From assembly GCA_018266255.1 (NCBI GenBank), contig JAFEAT010000008.1, positions 1-64,000 on the forward strand: DNA of 64,000 nt, read 5' to 3'. The position numbers and the translations under genes were made by a program. The notes under the pieces were generated by a model. That model ran no database searches. It had not been told where the DNA came from and worked only from the letters and a program-made list of their open reading frames with translations. Each line of letters opens with the position of its first letter. The first letter of the stretch is position 1. Source of the stretch: Cyanobacteria bacterium SZAS-4. Lineage in GTDB: Bacteria > Cyanobacteriota > Vampirovibrionia > Obscuribacterales > Obscuribacteraceae. Positions 25,993 through 35,810 of this stretch are shown here, one piece after another.

Positions 25993-27834
25993 ATGTTTAC
26001 AAGACCCCAGTTTCGGACTCTTATTAAAGTGAAGAAAATCCCTCTCGCATTGGTTCTTGCGACGGCTCTATCGTTATTCACCTCTGCAATCGCCGGCGAG
26101 ACCATTCCAGAGTCTGTAATCAACATCGACCTGTGTACGCTTGCCTACCAGCTCTATCACCAATCTCTGTGCATGCCGCTCGACCCCTGGTACGACAACA
26201 TGTCACGCGTAGGAAGTGACAGGCGCGATAATATCTGCCGGTTCACTCACGAATATGCTGCAAAACTTGGAAGTTCGGCCGCGAACAGTGCAAACGACCA
26301 GGGATTTTACAGTGGTCCAAACGCTGCGCGTGGTTGGAAGGATAGCAATCTAAAACTCGATCCAATTCTCACCAACTATAAGCACATCGATGCAAAGCTG
26401 CCAGCGTTCACACGTGATGGAGAGCGCTACATAACTGTGTTTGCGCCAGGTTACTTAACACAAAATATCAAAACGATAGAGGGAGTTCGCTACAAAGCGA
26501 TACCGACCAACTTTCCATCAAACGATGTCGAAAGATTTTCCATACGTGAGTATCCGACTGGTGCAGATCATCTCGTTATTTTCGAGGGCGGCACAGGAAT
26601 TGCAGGCGCAACCGAGCCAGCGTGGAGCCCGATGGGATTTGTATTGATGCGGAAGACACCTACCGGCTATGACGTCCACATTGTTTTTCGCGGGAGCCGT
26701 AGTGGTGCCGCTCTTGGTACAACCGTGTGGAACGCGCAAGCCGCCATCGGAGATGCTAAAGGAAATCCTGATTGGATTACAGATCTGCGCAGCGGAAAAC
26801 AGATCGATCAGCCATTGATCAGTAAAGTTGGAAAGGTCACTCAAGGATTCGCCGAGGCGCTGCCAACTATGCTTGGACCCATCGCCGCAACCTGTCAGTA
26901 TCTTTCGCAAAAGTATCCAGCACCTGAGCATATTTACGTAACTGGTCACAGTCTGGGAGCGGGACTTGCAAGCCAATTTGTCAGCGCGGTTGCACAGGGG
27001 AATTATGGTGATGAGTTGCGCAGACAGGTCACAGGATGGCCGTGGGACACTGCCACACTGATGGCTTTCGCTCAGCCGATTCCTGGCGACCCCACTTTTG
27101 CAGCCAGTTTCGATAAAATATCTCCGAATTCCACGCACTATTGGGTGGAAGGTGATTCAGTGGTCGAAGCGACTTCAGGCACCATTGTTGGAATGATTAT
27201 CGACAAGGGTGAACACATTGGTGCGCAGAAGAAGCTGTCTAACATGAATGGTTGCAACGACAATCCTCACGAAGTTTTCGTTATTCGCGACGCGCTGGTG
27301 CGTGATATGTCGGCTGGTAACGCAGATTTGTCCAAGCGCCTTAGTAGCGATAACTCCTGGGGTTACTACGAGAGTTTCGCCAAGATGCTTGCCGGTCAAC
27401 CTTTGAGTTATGTGTATCCAGGCGCGCCTGCACCGAAGATTGTCACCGAAGAAAATTTGCAAAAAATGCTACAAAATTACAATTTCGGTCCTGAATTCGA
27501 CAGGTGGCTTGAACAAGTTTATGCGCGAATGATTGCGGATAAAAGTAGCTACATTGGATTCAAATTTCAGAGCACTCTCGATGACAGACAGAAGCTGGTT
27601 CTCGACATAGTCGAACAAATGCGGAGACCATCGTCGAACGATACCGCTCAAGACCTCGAAAGTTTAGCTAATGATTTCAAACTAATTGATGGCAATCTTG
27701 GACTGACAAATGAAGAGCAGTGGATCTTCAGTGGCATGATTTTGTCCCGACTGCAGAAATCGAATTTGACTCTCAAAGATCTTCAATCAAAACCGGCTGT
27801 CAATGCGAACCTCGAGGCGAAAGTCGCGAACTGA
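25993..27834 (+). CDS. Secreted class 3 lipase-like esterase
   Basis: A 613-residue exported alpha/beta hydrolase. The signal peptide ends about TSAIAGE (residue 35). The nucleophile elbow is YVTGHSLGAG with Ser320, preceded by VHIVFRGSRSG, typical of the fungal-type lipase 3 family. That family has a Ser-Asp-His triad; candidate later residues lie in FAQPIPGDPTF and GCNDNPHEVFV. The C-terminal 200 residues (from about 420) are helical and not part of the usual lipase fold. The protein probably hydrolyses lipid or ester substrates outside the cell. It is longer than family members of about 300-400 residues, so the tail may be a separate domain. Confidence 0.85.
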   Translation: MFTRPQFRTLIKVKKIPLALVLATALSLFTSAIAGETIPESVINIDLCTLAYQLYHQSLCMPLDPWYDNMSRVGSDRRDNICRFTHEYAAKLGSSAANSANDQGFYSGPNAARGWKDSNLKLDPILTNYKHIDAKLPAFTRDGERYITVFAPGYLTQNIKTIEGVRYKAIPTNFPSNDVERFSIREYPTGADHLVIFEGGTGIAGATEPAWSPMGFVLMRKTPTGYDVHIVFRGSRSGAALGTTVWNAQAAIGDAKGNPDWITDLRSGKQIDQPLISKVGKVTQGFAEALPTMLGPIAATCQYLSQKYPAPEHIYVTGHSLGAGLASQFVSAVAQGNYGDELRRQVTGWPWDTATLMAFAQPIPGDPTFAASFDKISPNSTHYWVEGDSVVEATSGTIVGMIIDKGEHIGAQKKLSNMNGCNDNPHEVFVIRDALVRDMSAGNADLSKRLSSDNSWGYYESFAKMLAGQPLSYVYPGAPAPKIVTEENLQKMLQNYNFGPEFDRWLEQVYARMIADKSSYIGFKFQSTLDDRQKLVLDIVEQMRRPSSNDTAQDLESLANDFKLIDGNLGLTNEEQWIFSGMILSRLQKSNLTLKDLQSKPAVNANLEAKVAN

Positions 27835-28111
27835 TTGTTTAACTGAATTGGCACATACGCAGTAAGCGCAGACACAGCTTATGTCGTAGGTTCTGCATCT
27901 TTGTTGTGGCGCTAGTTATAGTCGGCTAGATAAACAGCTTTTCGCATTCTGCCAACCCATCCTGCAGGTTGAAGGTCTTTTGGCGTGCGAAATGGATTGA
28001 ACGAGAGCTGTTCTCCGTCGGACTTGTGGAGGTTGGTTTGGAAAAGTTCCGATTCGCGTTGAACTGGGGATTACCCTATTGAGATTTGTCGCTCCAAATC
28101 CGATAATTCTG

Positions 28112-28141
28112 ATACTTAGTACGAATCCCGAATACTTAGTA
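28112..28141 (+). repeat. Two direct repeats upstream of the His-motif membrane protein
   Basis: ATACTTAGTA occurs at 28112-28121 and again at 28132-28141, exactly 20 bases apart (two helical turns), about 100 bases before the gene at 28244. Each unit is nearly palindromic (TACT-T-AGTA). This fits a tandem regulator site. The rest of the 27835-28243 gap has no gene with a start signal. Confidence 0.5.
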
Positions 28142-28243
28142 GTTATCCAGCGAATTTCGTGTAACTCTCCGCCAGCTGGTGGGTTGTTTGCCGAAATTTC
28201 ATGCGATTTTGATCAGAATGCTTGATTCTGGTCAGGAGTTAGT

Positions 28244-29476
28244 ATGTCTTCCAGTTTTTTATCAACAAGATCTACATTCCCCGCCGGTTCAGAGACACTC
28301 TCGAACCAGGATGGGCTCAAATTCGACTCTTCGCGTTGGGAAAGAAAACGGACTGAGAATTTGCCCGCTACCCGGTGGTTTATTTCTCGCGAGATCGACG
28401 TATTATTCGTCTGTGGTCTGGCTCCGTGGTTGGCAGGAATTGTATTTTTCCTCGTTACTGGAGCTGGTGGCGCATATCCACCAACCAAGCTTCCCCAGCA
28501 AGGTCTGACACTGTTTTTTGTCGTGGCTTCTTTGATTATTGGTGAATCGCATCAATTCACTTCGATAGTTCGATACTATTCGTCTGAGTTCAGAAATCGA
28601 AGCAAGAAATATAGGCTCCATAGAGTACCAATCTGGTTTCTGTACCTTTTAACAGTAGAACTTTTAGTACTTTCGACATTCAATAATTTAGCCGATTGGT
28701 TCTCCTGGAGCTTTTTGGTGCAAGCGATCATCTTGAATGCTTTAATGTTTGCTTTTCCGGCAGTTCTTATGCAGCATGTTTGTGCTCAAGCATCAGCGGT
28801 TGTTCAACAGTATTGTCGCCGAGCTCATTACAACATCAGCAAGTCTGAGAAGTACTTACTCGATGCCGTCACCTGGTTGTTAGTTGCAACGGGAGCCTGC
28901 AGCATCGCGGTTCCATTTGGTTTAGATGACAGCGGTGGTTTTAGTGCACCATTCGTCGGAACGGTTCATATTTCATCCTACACCTTGCCTCTTGCCGTTT
29001 TGTCTGCTCTAGCTAGTCTGATGGTCGCTGTTTATGTTGTGAATAGAGGCCTAGAGAAAAATAATTGGCCTCCCCTGGGTGCCGTGCTTTTGGCGGTGAA
29101 TTGTGTAGCCTTGATTTTGCTGGCGGTGCCACTACCTGGAATGGCATATGTCTGGTTGTTTGTGCCACTATTTTTTCATGCCACTCAGCATTGGGCCCTT
29201 GCCTGGAGTACTTGCCAACGTGAGTCGAAGCGTGATTCAGCTGTGCCCATGACTATGGTGAGTAGAATCGTCGATATATGTAAATTCATCGCTCCTATGA
29301 TGGTGCTCACTGTTGTCGTGCTTTTCATCCCACAATTCCTGAAGCGTTCACCCATGTCATTCGGCAATATTGGAGTGATATTTTCCTCTGGTGAATCGCT
29401 TTCTGTTTTCTTTTCAATGGCCGTATTTTATGCACACTACTTTGCTGACCGAATGGTTTGGCGACCTAAAAACTAG
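28244..29476 (+). CDS. Polytopic membrane protein with conserved His motifs
   Basis: A 410-residue protein with about eight to ten hydrophobic spans after a 45-residue soluble N-terminus. Three histidine-containing segments stand out near the membrane: IIGESHQFTSIVRYY, FFHATQHWALAW and FYAHYFADRMVWR. Such sites in membrane proteins often bind metal or haem, for example in desaturase-like or carotenoid-cleaving enzymes, but I cannot assign this one to a named family. A good ribosome site, AGGAG, lies ten bases before the ATG. It is the first gene of a pair with 29485, eight bases apart. Confidence 0.75.
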   Translation: MSSSFLSTRSTFPAGSETLSNQDGLKFDSSRWERKRTENLPATRWFISREIDVLFVCGLAPWLAGIVFFLVTGAGGAYPPTKLPQQGLTLFFVVASLIIGESHQFTSIVRYYSSEFRNRSKKYRLHRVPIWFLYLLTVELLVLSTFNNLADWFSWSFLVQAIILNALMFAFPAVLMQHVCAQASAVVQQYCRRAHYNISKSEKYLLDAVTWLLVATGACSIAVPFGLDDSGGFSAPFVGTVHISSYTLPLAVLSALASLMVAVYVVNRGLEKNNWPPLGAVLLAVNCVALILLAVPLPGMAYVWLFVPLFFHATQHWALAWSTCQRESKRDSAVPMTMVSRIVDICKFIAPMMVLTVVVLFIPQFLKRSPMSFGNIGVIFSSGESLSVFFSMAVFYAHYFADRMVWRPKN

Positions 29477-29484
29477 GAGGACAT

Positions 29485-29880
29485 ATGACGAAAATTCGTG
29501 ACCGACTTTGGACAGTAACGAGCATAGGGCTGCTGGTGGCACTGGTGGTTCCAGCGACATGGATCGCCGCTGCCTATGCTGTTCCGTTGACCGCTATGGG
29601 TGCACCTGTACCTGGTGGTGCCTTTCAAATATTTACGACGGGCAAATTAGGTTCTGTTGTGAAAGTTACAGCCATACCAAAGCGTAATAACCGTTTCCAA
29701 ACAGTAAGTTCTGATTCTCGCTTGGTTAAAAATTCCGAGACATGGATGAATCGCTGGCTGAGCACTGTTCAGGCGAAGAGAACCGCTCTTCTCTGGTCTT
29801 CATATCCTGCAAGTATCAGAGGACAAGTTTTGAGCAGCCAGGAGGCAGGTGGTGACCCGATGTCGAGTGGTGGCTGGTAG
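29485..29880 (+). CDS. Small protein with one N-terminal membrane span, partner of 28244
   Basis: A 131-residue protein. Residues 10-35 form a hydrophobic span (signal or anchor); the rest is polar, with a Ser/Gly tail (GGDPMSSGGW). Its ribosome site AGGAGG is perfect and overlaps the stop codon of the preceding gene, so the two are translated from one mRNA and the proteins are probably needed together. No domain is recognised; a small extracytoplasmic subunit of the membrane protein is an inference from the gene order. Confidence 0.75.
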   Translation: MTKIRDRLWTVTSIGLLVALVVPATWIAAAYAVPLTAMGAPVPGGAFQIFTTGKLGSVVKVTAIPKRNNRFQTVSSDSRLVKNSETWMNRWLSTVQAKRTALLWSSYPASIRGQVLSSQEAGGDPMSSGGW

Positions 29881-29932
29881 CGCTGGCACCACTCTGCTGC
29901 AGGTACCGAAGACCTTCGACTTATTTTCGCTC

Positions 29933-31900
29933 TTAGGCAACGTGAATTCTTGGTCGACGTGAGACATCCGGTTCAACTTCGCGCAAAATCTCACGCGTTA
30001 CTGGACCGGTTTCTCCCGAGCCCAAGAAAATATATTTCAGAGCGTAGAAAATCGGATTGCCTTCTGTCCAGTAGAGGAAAGCATGCGGCACGACGCCTGT
30101 GCGATTGCGAATCTGAATTAAAACAGATGCAATGGCATTTGGTACCGCAGTGCTTTCACAACGCAGAACCTGATAGCCGTCAATCTCTTGAGCATGAATC
30201 AGAATTTCGTCATCAGTGAATTCGGAAGCATCCTTCACTGTTACTTCAAGAAACACCAGCTCTGGTGCGTCTGAGTGGTGCAGATAGTGCAAGTCTCGCG
30301 CCTTTTGCTCGCAGGCACGATAATCGTAAGTGCCTGGTGTGTGCGCAACTATGTGTACCGCTTTGTTTTGATTTTGCTCGATAAATTCGGTTCCTCTTTC
30401 GCCAAAGTTGACGTTTTTCGTGCGTAATTCTGTCGACCGCATTGCGCGCGAGATGAATGAGATGATGAAAATGGTGGCAATGAAAAATGCTGCTATGTGA
30501 AGACCTTCTGGTCGCTGGTTGATGTTCATCACAGTTGTATAGACGAAGATCGCAGAGATGAAAAAATACATCGTGCGACTCAGAATTTTCGATTTCGGAA
30601 TAGTAAAGAATACGGCTATCGCAGCCGAGCTCATTAGTACCAGAACGCCAGTTGCATATGCACCGCCCTGAGCGTCAACGTCTGCCTTAAACAGATAGGT
30701 CACCACATATGAGACTATGCCAAAAAAGATCACCAGTGGGCGCGTTGCTTTTGCCCAGGTTGGTGCCATACCAAATCTCGGCAGATAGCGCGGCACAAGA
30801 CTGAGCAATCCAGCCATCGATGACGCGCCAGAGAACCACAGAATAAAGATTGTCGATATGTCGTAACACGTTCCGTAGATATTTCCCAAATACTTATGGG
30901 CGATGTACGCAAGAGCTCGTCCATTCGCTTCTCCACCAGCCTGAAACGCTGGCTGCGGAATTAGAAGTGTGCACATAAAACTGCTGATCAGCAAGAAGCT
31001 GCTCATGATGACAGCAGCAGCAGTGAGCAGTTTTTTCGTGTTGCGGATGCGTTCAGATAGGTCGCGCTCTTTGTCTCCCGAGGGATCGCCAATCACAATT
31101 GGCATGACAGTGACTCCGGTTTCGAATCCGGACATGCCCAGAGCCAACGCAGGAAAAACAATCAGTGATTTGATCGTCATATTCCAGGGCGTTTGAAACG
31201 ACGCAACTAGATGTTCCTGCCACGTCGACCATGCTTCAGGTGTTTGAAAAACTTCGTAGCAACCCACAACAGCGACACCTAAATTTAAAAGGATAAAAGT
31301 GGAAACAACTGCAATTGCAACTTGAACTGCTTCCTTGAATCCCTTCATAAAGACAAGTGTCAGTATCGTCAATAAGGTGATGGTGACACCCATGCGATAT
31401 TGAAGGAAAGACCATGAGTGATCGGCGGCGCACAGCTGCTTTACATAACTGTTTTCGGCTATGTGTGCGGCAGCATCGGCAGTGGAAAGAGTGATAGTGA
31501 TAATGAAATCGGTGGCTGCAAATCCAAGCAAGCAGAGAATTAGCACTTTGCCTATCCATCCTGGAACTAATTCTTCCAGCATGGCAATGCTGCCTTGCCC
31601 GTGCGGACTTTTTTCAGCAACTCGCTTGTACATGGGAAGCGCACCGAGCAGGGTGAGCAGCACTAGAACTATTGTTGCTTGTGGTGCTAACAGACCTGCC
31701 GAAAGAGCTGCGATACCCGGTGCATAGCCAAGACTGCCGAAGTAGTCCAGTCCGGTGAGGCACATCACGTGGTACCACGGAGACTTTTCATCGCGAACGT
31801 TGGCGGCGCTTGGGCGCATGCCCTCGAAAAACCAGCGGCGGAATTTCCTTTTAAAGGTCAACTCCTGGTTCAATTCTTGGGTCTGTTCGATCGTTGCCAT
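29933..31900 (-). CDS. APC-superfamily amino-acid permease with cytosolic tail
   Basis: A 655-residue transporter. About 12 hydrophobic spans between residues 50 and 490 include the first-span signature GLDYFGSLGYAPGIAALSAG, typical of APC-superfamily amino-acid/polyamine carriers, with an unwound Gly-rich helix. A soluble C-terminal domain of about 150 residues (from 500) follows and has alpha/beta character (HIVAHTPGTYDYRACEQKARDL). The substrate is not readable. It converges with the small gene at 29485 (stop codons 53 bases apart). The start MATIEQTQ is the only plausible one. Confidence 0.88.
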   Translation of the reverse strand: MATIEQTQELNQELTFKRKFRRWFFEGMRPSAANVRDEKSPWYHVMCLTGLDYFGSLGYAPGIAALSAGLLAPQATIVLVLLTLLGALPMYKRVAEKSPHGQGSIAMLEELVPGWIGKVLILCLLGFAATDFIITITLSTADAAAHIAENSYVKQLCAADHSWSFLQYRMGVTITLLTILTLVFMKGFKEAVQVAIAVVSTFILLNLGVAVVGCYEVFQTPEAWSTWQEHLVASFQTPWNMTIKSLIVFPALALGMSGFETGVTVMPIVIGDPSGDKERDLSERIRNTKKLLTAAAVIMSSFLLISSFMCTLLIPQPAFQAGGEANGRALAYIAHKYLGNIYGTCYDISTIFILWFSGASSMAGLLSLVPRYLPRFGMAPTWAKATRPLVIFFGIVSYVVTYLFKADVDAQGGAYATGVLVLMSSAAIAVFFTIPKSKILSRTMYFFISAIFVYTTVMNINQRPEGLHIAAFFIATIFIISFISRAMRSTELRTKNVNFGERGTEFIEQNQNKAVHIVAHTPGTYDYRACEQKARDLHYLHHSDAPELVFLEVTVKDASEFTDDEILIHAQEIDGYQVLRCESTAVPNAIASVLIQIRNRTGVVPHAFLYWTEGNPIFYALKYIFLGSGETGPVTREILREVEPDVSRRPRIHVA

Positions 31901-32007
31901 CGATTCTCTCTCGCTGCACTACCGAATGAGGTTACATCATACGAAATCTGAAGTTGCGAACTGTTATCTGATTGTAGTCCATCGACCATTCTTTCAACAT
32001 TGTGCCA

Positions 32008-32041
32008 GCAGCCCCGATCGATTTAACTCGATCGGGGCTGC
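32008..32041 (-). terminator. Strong hairpin, likely terminator of the beta-helix gene
   Basis: GCAGCCCCGATCGA and TCGATCGGGGCTGC form a perfect 14-pair stem with a six-base loop, 38 bases beyond the stop of the minus-strand gene at 32079. No strong T run follows on either strand, so termination would be weaker than at a classical site. Confidence 0.6.
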
Positions 32042-32078
32042 TTGGCAGCTGCTTTCTACCTAAACTTGTTGTCGTTAT

Positions 32079-33479
32079 CTATGTGGTGGTGTTGGTCCCT
32101 ATCTGGTCCGTCGGGTCGTTGCTGTCAATGTCGTTCAGTCCCCATTCGCCTCTGTTGTTGTTGACGGAAGTGTTGCCCTGGATTCTAACGTAGGGGCTAT
32201 TGAACGCATGAATGCCCCTGCCATTGTTGTAGACATTATTTCCTTCCACCAGAGTCCACTTGTCATAGCCCTGGTTGGTATCGAGGATGATGCCGTTGCC
32301 ATCGGTGATGACGTTGGCGCCTATGGCGGTACTAGGAACGACCTGAAAATTGTCGTGCACTTCGTTATTCAAAATGTAGACGCCAACGGTTCCTTGCCGA
32401 CCGTCGCTGTCATTCAATTCGAATGTTCCGATACCACTCACACCATACGGCGATAGCCGTGATGTGTATTCAACTTTGTTGCCAACAATGGCTACGTTAT
32501 CTCCGTGTTCGTCAGAAATTCCTGAACCCGGAAGGTTATGAACCCAGTTGTTTTCAATGGTAATGTTGTGCTGGTGCTGATCTAGTGCGTAGCCAGTGCC
32601 GATCATGATGCCGTTACCGTTAGGTGTCGGCGTAGTATCGGAATTCGCGTTGTAGTGACTATCGGTTATCTCCAATCCACGCACTGCGATGTAGTTTCCG
32701 TTCACTAGCACGCCAGCATAACCAGGACCATAATCTGCACCAGCGTGATTGACATCGATAGTGGCATGGGCACCAGGCGCAGCTTCGACGGTGATCGGCG
32801 CTCCGGCTCGTCCGGAATTGTTGATGGAAATTGGTGAATACGTTCCACTTGCCAGTTGAATAACATCACCGGGCTGAGCATTTTGAAGCGCACTTCTGAG
32901 CTCGTCGTCATTCTTGACAGCAACAACGTTTGGTTTGTCGTTTGGACCAGCGGCATTAGCGAGTGCGGCTTTCAAATCTTCTTCTGAAGAGCCTGTAGGC
33001 AGGGTCAATGGACCAGCGTCGCCACCTATCTTAGGAGGAGGAGCACTATCGCCACCGTTTGTGGTGCCACCGCTTCCATCACTTGTGCCACCTTGGGAGC
33101 CATCGTTGGTGCCGCCACCCTGGGACCCGTCATTCGTGCAAACGCCTTGGTTGCCATCGCTTGCGCCGCATGGACCAGAATTTTCAGGTGCGAACGATTG
33201 CTCTGACCCTTGCGAGTCGTCGTTGTTCCGACCGTGGTGGCGCCACCGATGATGGTGTCCCTCACCACCGCCTTGCGCGTTGAATGTGAAACCATTTTCG
33301 TCGATATCAGCTCTAATTAAGTGATGCTGAGCGGTATCTGGTCCAGATTGGCTATCCAATACTTTGAAGTCTGCATTTTTTAAGTCATGGTTCCAGATAT
33401 TTCGGTGAGTTTCCTGCCCTGAATCAAAACCGCTTCTCCCGTCAAAATTTTCATGGTTTCCACAATTGTTATGGGGCAT
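32079..33479 (-). CDS. Right-handed parallel beta-helix protein, leaderless
   Basis: A 466-residue protein of the pectate-lyase/chondroitinase-B-like fold, found in polysaccharide lyases and surface adhesins. Residues 1-110 are polar with no signal peptide, and 110-155 is a Gly/Ser/Asp/Thr low-complexity linker (tandem TNDGSQGG units). The helix starts at about 175 (LASGTYSPISINNSGRAGAPIT) and carries repeated coils with NNW, NNEVHDN and EGNNVYNNGRGIHAFNS. The catalytic residues of a particular lyase family cannot be fixed. It resembles other leaderless proteins in the window in its N-terminus. The start at 33479 has no strong ribosome site. Confidence 0.82.
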   Translation of the reverse strand: MPHNNCGNHENFDGRSGFDSGQETHRNIWNHDLKNADFKVLDSQSGPDTAQHHLIRADIDENGFTFNAQGGGEGHHHRWRHHGRNNDDSQGSEQSFAPENSGPCGASDGNQGVCTNDGSQGGGTNDGSQGGTSDGSGGTTNGGDSAPPPKIGGDAGPLTLPTGSSEEDLKAALANAAGPNDKPNVVAVKNDDELRSALQNAQPGDVIQLASGTYSPISINNSGRAGAPITVEAAPGAHATIDVNHAGADYGPGYAGVLVNGNYIAVRGLEITDSHYNANSDTTPTPNGNGIMIGTGYALDQHQHNITIENNWVHNLPGSGISDEHGDNVAIVGNKVEYTSRLSPYGVSGIGTFELNDSDGRQGTVGVYILNNEVHDNFQVVPSTAIGANVITDGNGIILDTNQGYDKWTLVEGNNVYNNGRGIHAFNSPYVRIQGNTSVNNNRGEWGLNDIDSNDPTDQIGTNTTT

Positions 33480-33877
33480 TTCAAAACCTCATTTTTGTGT
33501 ATGGCGAATTTTGATGGTCGAATCCTCTGATTCGACGAATGTTTGAGCGTAAAGCAATTCGAGCAAGCAGAATTGCCAGAGCAATGTGCTCTTAGTAAAT
33601 TGAGATTCCTTCGGGTCGCCAGTAGGTCCGCAGCTCGTCATAAAGCTCTGTCGGATGCAATTCAATCACTAGTAAATGATGATGATGACTTGCGCACAAA
33701 GAAAGAGGATTCGGCGATACTGAACGGCGTTGCTGCCAGGTGGAAGCCACCCGAACAAAGCGTTGGTAAGCTGAGAGTCATATAGAGAGGGCGGATTCGA
33801 TTATATCTAGACGAGGTTTATTGTCAAGGGGTTTCCGGTTTGATGTTCCATCCATTATTTGAGATGTTTCGAGCCCT
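33480..33877. other. Gap upstream of the beta-helix gene
   Basis: A perfect hairpin, GTCGAATC/GATTCGAC with a CTCT loop, lies at 33517-33536 just upstream of the beta-helix gene and may be a regulator site or leader structure. An 80-codon frame at 33543-33785 begins with TTG and no ribosome site; I do not accept it as a gene. The remaining bases towards 33877 show nothing definite. Confidence 0.4.
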
Positions 33878-35287
33878 TTATTTGATATTGCCCATCAATT
33901 TCTTGACCATAGGAACCAGCAGCGCCATGAGCACAGTCGCCACTAACGCAGATACTGCCATCGACCCAAACAAAGTCGTCATTCCGCTCGGGTTTTTCTC
34001 ATCAAATAACCCGCTTAAACTGCCCGCGGTGTAGTTTCCAATTGAAATGCTCAAGTACCATGCTCCCATAGTCAACGATGCAAATCTTGCTGGAGCAAGC
34101 TTTGTCACTGTGCTTAGTCCGACTGGACTCAAGCAAAGTTCACCAAGACATTCAAAAAGGAAGACGCCGATCAGCCACAGCGGGCTTACTTTGCCTTGCG
34201 CCGCTAACATGCTTGCGGGCACCATCAGCGATATTCCTAATCCAAGAAGAACAATTCCGATAGCAAATTTAGTCGGCGCCGTTGGCTGTTTGTCGCCTAA
34301 TTTCAGCCATACCATCGAGATTACCGGTGCAAAGAGAACAATGAATCCAGCTTGGAATGTTTGAAGCCAAGTAGAAGGGAATGACCAGCCGAAGATCGTA
34401 TTATCAACACATTTGCTGGCGAAGATGTTCAGACTTGATCCGCCTTGCTCATAGATCGCCCAGAACAATATATTGAAAACGAAAAGCACTGCGATGGCTC
34501 CCAGTCTGCGCCATTCATCGCGGCTCAAGAATTCAGCGGTGGTGCTCGTTTCAACGACCGCTGCAGGAGCTGCCTTTGTTTTGAGACCTGCCGTGCCAAG
34601 CAACCTTGCTTGGGTGACAAACACGATCAATCCAATGACCATGCCGATCCCCGCAGCAGCAAATCCGAAGTGCCAGCTAACATGCGGAGATATGCCAACG
34701 CTCGAAAGCCAGGCCTTAAACTCTTCACCTTGTGCAAGGTAACCACAAACGAGTGGTGCGAACATTGCTCCGACGTTGACTCCCATGTAGAAGATTGAGA
34801 AACCAGCGTCACGCCTCATGTCTCCGGGCTTGTACAAGGCTCCGACTATAGTTGCCATGTTCGGTTTCAGCAAACCTGTGCCGAGCACGATCAAGACCAT
34901 GCCTATGAATAAGGTTATCGTGCTGGCGAATGCAATAGTGAAGTGACCAAAAGCGATGATGATGCCACCGAGCAATACCGCGCGCCGGGCGCCGAATACT
35001 TTGTCGCCGATGAAGCCACCCGCCAGTGCGCTCAGGTAGACGGCCATGGTGTAGAGTCCATAAATTTGACCGGCTTCTTTGTTGGTCAACGCTAAGCCAC
35101 CGTCACTGACGGCTGCCACCATATACAATACTAAGATTGCACGCATACCGTAGTAGCTGAAGCGCTCCCACATCTCTGTAAAAAAGAGATTGAACAAACC
35201 TTTTGGATGCCCCGCGAAAGTCTCTTCGGCGAGTGCCGTGTCATTTGCGGCCACGGTCATGTCAATATGTGCTCCGGTACTTTGCAT
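33878..35287 (-). CDS. POT/PTR2-family proton-dependent oligopeptide transporter
   Basis: A 469-residue membrane protein of the proton-coupled oligopeptide transporter family (MFS fold). The first span carries the family signature EMWERFSYYGMRAIL (ExxERFxYYG), which binds protons and peptide, and FYMGVNVGAMFAPLVCG follows as the second PTR2 signature. About 12-14 spans are visible. It imports di- and tripeptides using the proton gradient. The start at 35287 gives a short polar N-terminus. It is the only peptide transporter in the window and lies downstream of the phosphoesterase and protease genes on the same strand. Confidence 0.92.
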   Translation of the reverse strand: MQSTGAHIDMTVAANDTALAEETFAGHPKGLFNLFFTEMWERFSYYGMRAILVLYMVAAVSDGGLALTNKEAGQIYGLYTMAVYLSALAGGFIGDKVFGARRAVLLGGIIIAFGHFTIAFASTITLFIGMVLIVLGTGLLKPNMATIVGALYKPGDMRRDAGFSIFYMGVNVGAMFAPLVCGYLAQGEEFKAWLSSVGISPHVSWHFGFAAAGIGMVIGLIVFVTQARLLGTAGLKTKAAPAAVVETSTTAEFLSRDEWRRLGAIAVLFVFNILFWAIYEQGGSSLNIFASKCVDNTIFGWSFPSTWLQTFQAGFIVLFAPVISMVWLKLGDKQPTAPTKFAIGIVLLGLGISLMVPASMLAAQGKVSPLWLIGVFLFECLGELCLSPVGLSTVTKLAPARFASLTMGAWYLSISIGNYTAGSLSGLFDEKNPSGMTTLFGSMAVSALVATVLMALLVPMVKKLMGNIK

Positions 35288-35320
35288 GCTGTTTGAAATT
35301 GCAGCTTCAAGTATAGAGCG

Positions 35321-35809
35321 CTACTTCGGACCTACCGGGATAATTTCTGCTTTCTCAATTTTTCCGCTGTTCAGTTGCAGCAATCCCATCGTCAATTGTG
35401 GCTGAGTTCTGCGATCGGTTGGCGAGCCAGGGTTGAAGAGCAGCAAGTCGTCTTCATATTGGTTGATTGGAATATGCGAATGTCCGAAGACGACAACATC
35501 GGCTTTCGGAAAACGCTTGCGCATTCTTTCGGCTCTCTGCTTCTTCGGTCCACTATCATGGATCATTGCGAAGTTTGTACCTTCTAAATTGAATTCAAGG
35601 ATTTCAGGTAGATTTGCCAACTCGATGTCGTTGTTGCCGCGCACTGCATATAGTGGCGCCACTTGCTCCAACTGATTGAGAAATTCTTTCGTGAGCACAT
35701 CGCCTGCATGCAAAATTACTTGTGCTGTCTTGAGAATTTCCCAAGCCGCGTTGGGAAGAGTTTTTGCTCGCTTGGGAATGTGAGTGTCAGCCAGTACTGC
35801 TACTTTCAC
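35321..35809 (-). CDS. YfcE/MJ0936-type metallophosphoesterase
   Basis: A 162-residue calcineurin-fold phosphodiesterase. The metal ligands are in order: Asp8 and His10 in LADTH, Asp37 in HAGDV, Asn59-Asn60-Asp61 in RGNND, and the later FGHSH motif. Family members hydrolyse phosphodiesters with Mn or Ni. The natural substrate is unknown. Length is normal for the family. Its ATG begins one base after the stop of the serine protease gene at 35811, so they form an operon and are likely translated together. Confidence 0.93.
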   Translation of the reverse strand: MKVAVLADTHIPKRAKTLPNAAWEILKTAQVILHAGDVLTKEFLNQLEQVAPLYAVRGNNDIELANLPEILEFNLEGTNFAMIHDSGPKKQRAERMRKRFPKADVVVFGHSHIPINQYEDDLLLFNPGSPTDRRTQPQLTMGLLQLNSGKIEKAEIIPVGPK

Positions 35810-35810
35810 A

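Noticed and set aside
33050..33190. Short tandem DNA repeats as a CRISPR or satellite array
   Set aside because: They encode the Gly/Ser/Asp/Thr linker of the beta-helix protein in frame; there is no repeat-spacer order.
33517..33536. TTCGAATC-like sequence as part of a tRNA
   Set aside because: It is a simple perfect hairpin; no acceptor stem, anticodon arm or CCA-like context surrounds it.
33543..33785. 80-codon ORF beginning with TTG
   Set aside because: It has no ribosome site, no recognised family and alternative frames are equally open nearby.
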